DNA of 12,044 nt, taken from contig CAKSHG010000047.1 of the NCBI GenBank assembly GCA_934456315.1, positions 1 to 12,044 of the forward strand. The letters are read 5' to 3'. The notes beneath the pieces are model-generated. The model worked only from the letters and a program-made list of their open reading frames with translations, searched no databases and was not told where the DNA came from. The DNA is from an uncultured Oscillospiraceae bacterium. GTDB lineage: Bacteria; Bacillota; Clostridia; Oscillospirales; Ruminococcaceae. Shown piece after piece: positions 8,112 through 12,044 of the stretch; within the stretch, counting starts at the first letter, position 1, and each line of letters starts with the position of its first letter. A program made the position numbers and the translations under genes.

Positions 8112-9431
8112 ATGGCTGACCCACGGCTGACAGTCGTTAAAATGCTGATGAAGATGGACAGCAGCGAGGCGTATTCCAACCTGCTGCTGGACCACGTTTT
8201 CTCCGAGAGCGACCTCTCCGAGCGCGACAAGGCGTTCGCGGCGGCGCTGTTCTACGGAGTCCTCGAGCGCAGGCTCACCCTGGACTATATCATTGCGAAG
8301 AACTCGAAGATACCGTTCGAAAAGCTCGACCCGGCGGCGGTGGCGATACTCCGCGCCGGGCTGTACCAGCTGCTGTACATGGATTCCGTGCCGGACAGCG
8401 CCGCAGTCAACGAGAGCGTCAAGCTCTGCAAGAAGCTGAAATGCTTCTCGGCGCAGGGGTTCGTCAACGGAATGCTCCGCAGCTTCATTCGCGGCGGCAA
8501 GAAGATAAGCTACATGGGACTGGAGCCGGAGAAGCGGCTCTCGGTGGAGTACTCCTGCCCGGAGTGGCTGACCGCGAAGCTCATCAGCGAGTACGGCACG
8601 GAATTCGCCGTGAAAGCGCTGAAAGCCTCGGTCGGACGTCCCCCGGTCTACGCAAGGGTCAACACGCTCAAAACTACCACCGAAAAGCTCCTCGCAGAGC
8701 TTGCTAAACATAAGATAAAGGCAGTGCCCTATCCCGGGCTTGAGAACTGCATAAAGCTGGAAAAGCCCGGCGACATCGAGAAATGCGCGCCGTTCCGGCA
8801 GGGACTGTTCCATGTGCAGGACATCTCGTCGCAGCTCTGCTGCCTGACGCTGCGCCCGGTGGTCAACGAAACCGTCCTGGACGTCTGCGCGGCTCCCGGC
8901 GGGAAGAGCTTCACCCTCGCGGAGCTGATGGGCAACAACGGCAGTCTGTACAGCATGGACCTCCACGACATGCGCGTCGGGCTCATCGAGGACGGCGCCG
9001 CGCGGCTCGGGATAAAGATACTTACCGCCATGCAGAACGACGCGTCGAAGTTCAACGGGCAGCTCCCGCAGGCGGACAGGGTGCTGTGCGATGTGCCATG
9101 CTCCGGTCTGGGAGTTATCCGCCGCAAGCCGGAGATAAAATTCAAATCCCCGGAGGACTTCGCCGGACTGCCGGAGATACAGTATCAGATACTGGAAACC
9201 TCCGCCCGGTACGTCAAGCCCGGCGGGACGCTGGTCTACTCCACCTGCACGCTCTCCCGCGCGGAGAACGACGACGTAGCGAAGCGCTTCGCGGCGGCGC
9301 ACCCGGAGTTCCTGCCGATAGTGCAGCCGGTGCCCTACGCCGGTGCGGCGGGGGAGCCTATGCGCACCTACTGCCCGGACGAGAACGGCGGTGACGGATT
9401 CTTCACGGCGGCGTTCCGCAGAGTGAAGTAA
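8112..9431 (+). CDS. rsmB: 16S rRNA (cytosine-C5) methyltransferase RsmB
   Basis: RsmB methylates C967 (E. coli numbering) of 16S rRNA at carbon 5, using S-adenosylmethionine. The 439-residue protein has the two expected parts: an N-terminal NusB-like RNA-binding domain (about 1-135; ERDKAFAAALFYGV, AILRAGLYQLLYM, AVNESVKLCKK, FVNGMLR) and a C-terminal Rossmann methyltransferase. The SAM motif is DVCAAPGGKS (257-266). The two catalytic cysteines are Cys330 in DVPCSG (DAPCSG in most homologues) and Cys379 in YSTCT. The NusB-like domain distinguishes it from RsmF and other m5C enzymes. The ribosome site AAGGAGG lies just after the yugP stop, 17 bp away. Nothing is missing. Confidence 0.95.
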   Translation: MADPRLTVVKMLMKMDSSEAYSNLLLDHVFSESDLSERDKAFAAALFYGVLERRLTLDYIIAKNSKIPFEKLDPAAVAILRAGLYQLLYMDSVPDSAAVNESVKLCKKLKCFSAQGFVNGMLRSFIRGGKKISYMGLEPEKRLSVEYSCPEWLTAKLISEYGTEFAVKALKASVGRPPVYARVNTLKTTTEKLLAELAKHKIKAVPYPGLENCIKLEKPGDIEKCAPFRQGLFHVQDISSQLCCLTLRPVVNETVLDVCAAPGGKSFTLAELMGNNGSLYSMDLHDMRVGLIEDGAARLGIKILTAMQNDASKFNGQLPQADRVLCDVPCSGLGVIRRKPEIKFKSPEDFAGLPEIQYQILETSARYVKPGGTLVYSTCTLSRAENDDVAKRFAAAHPEFLPIVQPVPYAGAAGEPMRTYCPDENGGDGFFTAAFRRVK

Positions 9432-9461
9432 CATATCACGAAATCAGAAAGGCTGAAAAAT

Positions 9462-10541
9462 TTGGACGAGCTTGAAAAGATAGATATACTTTCGCTGACT
9501 AAAGAGGAACTCACCCGGCAGATAACCGAGATGGGCGAAAAGGCGTTCCGCGCGAAGCAGATTTACGACTGGCTGCATGTAAAGAAAATCAGCGATTTTT
9601 CGCAGATGAGCAATATTTCTGCACAATTTCGCGAGGAGTTATCAAGAAAATTTTGTCTAAAACGCCTAATTATTAAGAAAAAGCTTGTATCTGCCCTTGA
9701 TAATACGGTAAAATATCTCTATGGGCTTCCGGACGGCGAGGCCGTGGAAACGGTGCTGATGGAATACAAGCACGGCAACAGCCTGTGTATTTCCACGCAG
9801 GTGGGCTGCCGAATGGGCTGCCGGTTCTGCGCGAGCACGATCGCGGGATTCGTGCGGCACCTGCTCCCGAGCGAGATGCTGCTCCAGGTCTACGAAACCG
9901 AGCGCGACAGCGGCAGGCACGTTGACAGCATAGTGCTGATGGGCATCGGCGAGCCGCTGGATAACTACGACAACGTGATGAAGTTCCTCACGCTGATGAA
10001 CAGCGAGGGCGACGGAATGAGCCTGCGGCACATTTCGCTGTCGACCTGCGGCGTAGTCCCGAGGATTTACGACCTGGCGGAGCTTCACACAGGGCTGACG
10101 CTCTCGATATCGCTCCACGCGGCGACGGACGAGCGCCGCAGCGAGATAATGCCCATCAACAGGAAATACCACCTCGACGAGCTGATGAAAGCCTGCCGCC
10201 ACTACTTCGCAAAGACCGGGCGGCGTATCAGCTTCGAGTACTCCCTCATCGAGGGCGTGAACGATACCGAGCAGGCGGCGCAGGAGCTGATAAACCTCCT
10301 CGGCGGCATGACCTGCCATGTGAACCTGATACCGATAAACGAGATACGGGAGCGCGACTTCCGCAAGAGCCGCTCTGTGGAGCGGTTCCAGAAGCGGCTG
10401 TGCGACGCGGGGATAAACGCGACGGTACGCCGCACCCTCGGCGCGGATATCAGCGCGGCGTGCGGTCAGCTCCGGCGGGACGGCGGCATGAAGGACCAGG
10501 GCGGTCAGCCGGAAGAGCAGAAAACAGGCGGTGACACATGA
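9462..10541 (+). CDS. rlmN: dual-specificity 23S rRNA/tRNA adenine-C2 methyltransferase RlmN
   Basis: RlmN is a radical-SAM enzyme that methylates carbon 2 of A2503 in 23S rRNA and A37 in some tRNAs. The 359-residue protein has the [4Fe-4S] cysteines 116, 120 and 123 (GCRMGCRFC), MGIGEPLDNYDNV, LSTCGVVP, SISLHAA, EYSLIEGVND, and Cys334 in GADISAACGQLR, the cysteine methylated during catalysis. Cys334 and AACGQL separate RlmN from Cfr resistance enzymes less clearly than full alignment would, but genomic position favours RlmN. The start is TTG at 9462: an in-frame stop lies at 9429-9431, AAAGG is at 9448-9452, and the next Met is residue 24, inside the conserved N-terminal helix. Bases 9581-9720 are only about 33% GC against ~60% around them, with atypical codons, although the protein remains RlmN-like. 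The stop overlaps the prpC ATG. Confidence 0.96.
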   Translation: MDELEKIDILSLTKEELTRQITEMGEKAFRAKQIYDWLHVKKISDFSQMSNISAQFREELSRKFCLKRLIIKKKLVSALDNTVKYLYGLPDGEAVETVLMEYKHGNSLCISTQVGCRMGCRFCASTIAGFVRHLLPSEMLLQVYETERDSGRHVDSIVLMGIGEPLDNYDNVMKFLTLMNSEGDGMSLRHISLSTCGVVPRIYDLAELHTGLTLSISLHAATDERRSEIMPINRKYHLDELMKACRHYFAKTGRRISFEYSLIEGVNDTEQAAQELINLLGGMTCHVNLIPINEIRERDFRKSRSVERFQKRLCDAGINATVRRTLGADISAACGQLRRDGGMKDQGGQPEEQKTGGDT

Positions 10542-11278
10542 AAATTTTCAGCAAGACAGATATAGGGCTGCTGCGCGACGAGAATCAGGACTGCGTGTGG
10601 AGCGCGAAGCTCTCCGACGGAGCCTGCGCGGCGGTGCTCTGCGACGGAATGGGCGGCGAAACCCACGGCGGGCTTGCGAGCAGGATAGCAGTGGACGTCA
10701 TTTCGAAGCGCATTCTCGGGACGTTCTCCGAGATGATGAACCGGAACTCCGTGCGGAACCTGCTGATAACCGCAGTATCCGCAGCTAACAGCGCGGTAGT
10801 CGACGCGGCGAGCAGCGAGCCGGAGGGCGCCGTGATGGGCACGACCTGCGTAGCGGCGATAGTTTCCGGCGGCAGGGCGTACATCGTGAATGTCGGGGAC
10901 AGCAGGTGCTACCACCTGTTCACAAGCGAGGACAGCGAGTGCATTCAGCAGGTGACGAAGGACCACTCCCACGTCCGCGACCTCATCGACCGCGGCGAGA
11001 TAACCGAGGAGCAGGCGAAGCTCCACCCTGACCGCAACAAGATAACCCGCGCGATAGGCGCCGAGGAGATGGTCACCCCGGACTACTTCGAGCTGGAGCT
11101 TGCGGAGGGCGACATGCTGCTGCTGTGCTCGGACGGGCTTTCCTCCTACGGCGACGACATGGATATCCTCGACATCTGCTTCGAGTACAGACCGGAGGAT
11201 ATCTGCGGAAAACTGGTGGATTACGCCAACGGCAACGGTGGTCACGACAACATCTCCGTGGCGCTCGCCGCAGTGTGA
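10538..11278 (+). CDS. prpC: PP2C-type Ser/Thr protein phosphatase (PrpC/Stp)
   Basis: This metal-dependent phosphatase removes phosphate from Ser/Thr of proteins, typically reversing the partner kinase PrkC. It has 246 residues, as usual for PrpC/Stp. Motifs in order: TDIGLLRDENQD (7-18), CDGMGG (35-40, metal ligand Asp36), GTTCVAA (101-107), VGDSRCY (119-125), TKDHSHV, NKITRAIG (167-174), CSDGLSSY (197-204, Asp199) and GGHDNIS (234-240, Asp237). All metal-binding aspartates are kept. It is soluble, with no membrane segment or added domain. Its ATG overlaps the rlmN stop by four bases, with AGGCGGTG at 10525-10532 as ribosome site, so it is probably co-translated with rlmN. Unlike B. subtilis, where prpC and prkC overlap, a 158 bp gap separates it from the kinase. 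Confidence 0.94.
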   Translation: MKIFSKTDIGLLRDENQDCVWSAKLSDGACAAVLCDGMGGETHGGLASRIAVDVISKRILGTFSEMMNRNSVRNLLITAVSAANSAVVDAASSEPEGAVMGTTCVAAIVSGGRAYIVNVGDSRCYHLFTSEDSECIQQVTKDHSHVRDLIDRGEITEEQAKLHPDRNKITRAIGAEEMVTPDYFELELAEGDMLLLCSDGLSSYGDDMDILDICFEYRPEDICGKLVDYANGNGGHDNISVALAAV

Positions 11279-11312
11279 TTGTTACAGTTTGATTACAAAT
11301 TATGTGAATCTG

Positions 11313-11342
11313 TTGACATTTCAGGGGCTTATATGGTATTAT
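11313..11342 (+). promoter_or_regulatory. sigma-A-type promoter for prkC
   Basis: A consensus -35 TTGACA (11313-11318) is followed after 18 bp by TATTAT (11337-11342), preceded by TG at 11334-11335 as in an extended -10. The region is AT-rich against GC-rich neighbours and lies in the only long gap of the operon. Transcription would start near 11349 and give a leader of about 88 nt before prkC. TTACA occurs at 11282 and 11293, eleven bases apart, and again at 11366; whether this matters is unknown. Confidence 0.7.
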
Positions 11343-11369
11343 ATAATAAGTCACTGGATAAATAATTAC

Positions 11370-11404
11370 AGCGCCTGCCGCTTCCATACGGCGCAGGGGC
11401 TTTT
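11370..11404 (+). terminator. terminator-like hairpin in the prkC leader
   Basis: AGCGCCTG (11370-11377) pairs with CAGGGGCT (11394-11401) with one G-G mismatch, and CCG (11378-11380) pairs with CGG (11389-11391), leaving a CG bulge and an eight-base loop. TTTT (11401-11404) follows. An alternative fold pairs GCGCC 11371-11375 with GGCGC 11390-11394. It could end the upstream operon after prpC, or act as an attenuator, because the promoter lies upstream of it. The short T-tract makes full termination doubtful. Confidence 0.5.
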
Positions 11405-11436
11405 AACATAATGTATGGAGAAATGGCGGAGCATAT

Positions 11437-12044
11437 ATGGACAGTAATATCGGAAAGAAGCTCGACGGCAGATACGAGCTGCTGGAGCTTATCGGCGTCG
11501 GGGGAATGGCGGACATCTACCGCGCCCGCGACCTTGTTGAGGACCGCATTGTTGCTGTAAAGATACTTAAGACCGAGTTTGCGGGCAGCGATGAGTTCCT
11601 GCGCCGTTTCCGGAACGAATCTAAGGCGATCGCGCTTCTCTCTCACCCGAACATCGTGAAGATCTACGACGTAGGCTTCACCGACAAGGTGCAGTTCATC
11701 GTAATGGAGTACGTCGACGGCATAACGCTGACCGACTACATCGAGCAGCAGGGCGTGCTGAAATGGCGCGACGCAGTGCACTTCACCGTGCAGATACTTA
11801 GGGCGCTCCAGCATGCGCACGACCGCGGGATAGTCCACCGCGACATAAAGTCCAGCAACGTTATGCTGCTTAGCGACGGCACGATAAAGGTCATGGATTT
11901 CGGCATCGCGCGGTTCAACCGCGAGAACAACAAGACCGTTTCCGAAAAGACCATCGGCTCCGTTCACTACATCAGCCCGGAGCAGGCGCGCGGCGACATC
12001 ACCGACGAGCGCAGCGACATCTACTCCGTTGGCGTGGCGCTGTA
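11437..12044 (+). CDS. prkC: PrkC-type Ser/Thr protein kinase, 5' part (3' end outside window)
   Basis: This is the Hanks-type kinase domain of PrkC/StkP, a membrane sensor kinase whose full-length relatives carry a transmembrane segment and extracellular PASTA domains that bind muropeptides; those parts lie beyond the window. 202 complete codons are visible. Motifs: glycine loop GVGGMADIYRA (20-30), catalytic Lys42 in VAVKI, Glu61, HPNIVKIYDVG, hinge MEYVDG, catalytic loop HRDIKSSN (134-141; usually HRDIKPxN), DFG at 154-156, the activation segment TIGSVHYISPEQARG, and DERSDIYSVG. The frame is open to the last base. Start ATG 11437 has GGCGGAG (11425-11431) five bases upstream; upstream ATGs at 11411, 11415 and 11423 are in other frames. 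Expected partner is the adjacent phosphatase. Pro-to-Ser in the catalytic loop is mild and the enzyme should be active. Confidence 0.94.
   Translation, partial: MDSNIGKKLDGRYELLELIGVGGMADIYRARDLVEDRIVAVKILKTEFAGSDEFLRRFRNESKAIALLSHPNIVKIYDVGFTDKVQFIVMEYVDGITLTDYIEQQGVLKWRDAVHFTVQILRALQHAHDRGIVHRDIKSSNVMLLSDGTIKVMDFGIARFNRENNKTVSEKTIGSVHYISPEQARGDITDERSDIYSVGVAL

Noticed and set aside
8025..9434. 469-codon minus-strand frame opposite rsmB
   Set aside because: Shadow of rsmB; composition typical of antisense reading, no motif.
9685..9714. TTGTAT-18-TAAAAT as an internal promoter in rlmN
   Set aside because: The -35 matches only three of six bases; AT-rich DNA gives such hits easily. Kept only as a possibility under the AT-rich patch.
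11342..11347. Perfect TATAAT as the -10 of the prkC promoter
   Set aside because: It would be 23 bp from TTGACA, too far; TATTAT at 11337-11342 with 18 bp spacing and TG extension fits better.
11411..11556. Short leader ORF from ATG 11411 overlapping prkC out of frame
   Set aside because: No ribosome site and the product is a frame-shifted reading of the kinase gene.

Overview
The window is a stretch of ordinary chromosomal housekeeping genes, all on the + strand and tightly packed. High GC in coding DNA, the gene families present, and the order remA-gmk-priA-def-fmt-yugP-rsmB-rlmN-prpC-prkC point to a Gram-positive Firmicute of class Clostridia. My best guess is a GC-rich Oscillospiraceae/Ruminococcaceae gut-type bacterium; this is inferred from protein flavour and synteny, not from a marker gene. 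A notable genomic habit is frequent use of ATA for isoleucine with very little ATT, which is unusual at this GC content.

Layout. 1-936: 3' part of murC (peptidoglycan precursor ligase), cut by the window edge. 946-2088: tgt (tRNA queuosine base exchange). 2090-2359: small remA-family regulator. 2379-2984: gmk (GMP kinase). 2981-5404: priA (replication restart helicase). 5426-5902 and 5915-6376: two tandem peptide deformylases. 6373-7311: fmt (Met-tRNA formyltransferase). 7363-8094: membrane-bound YugP-type zinc peptidase. 8112-9431: rsmB (16S rRNA m5C methyltransferase). 9462-10541: rlmN (23S rRNA/tRNA m2A methyltransferase, TTG start). 10538-11278: PP2C phosphatase (prpC/stp). 11279-11436: the only sizeable gap, with a good sigma-A-type promoter and a terminator-like hairpin. 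11437-12044: 5' part of prkC (Ser/Thr kinase), running off the end.

How the genes fit together. From tgt to prpC the genes are separated by 51 bp or less or overlap by four bases (gmk/priA, def2/fmt, rlmN/prpC), so a long, translationally coupled operon is likely. The central theme is protein synthesis: fmt adds and def removes the N-formyl group, rsmB, rlmN and tgt modify rRNA and tRNA, and gmk supplies GDP/GTP precursors. The phosphatase/kinase pair at the end normally controls cell-wall and growth signalling. Compared with Bacillus subtilis, rpoZ and coaBC are absent between gmk and priA, tgt sits where yloC would be, def is duplicated, and the kinase appears to have its own promoter and leader instead of simply following the phosphatase.

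I saw no mobile element, CRISPR array, tRNA/rRNA gene, phage gene, toxin or defence system, and nothing that I would call a previously undescribed system. The points most worth a second look are the prpC-prkC intergenic leader, the def tandem, a 140-bp AT-rich patch inside rlmN, a perfect 12-bp inverted repeat inside priA, and motif variants in gmk and priA.
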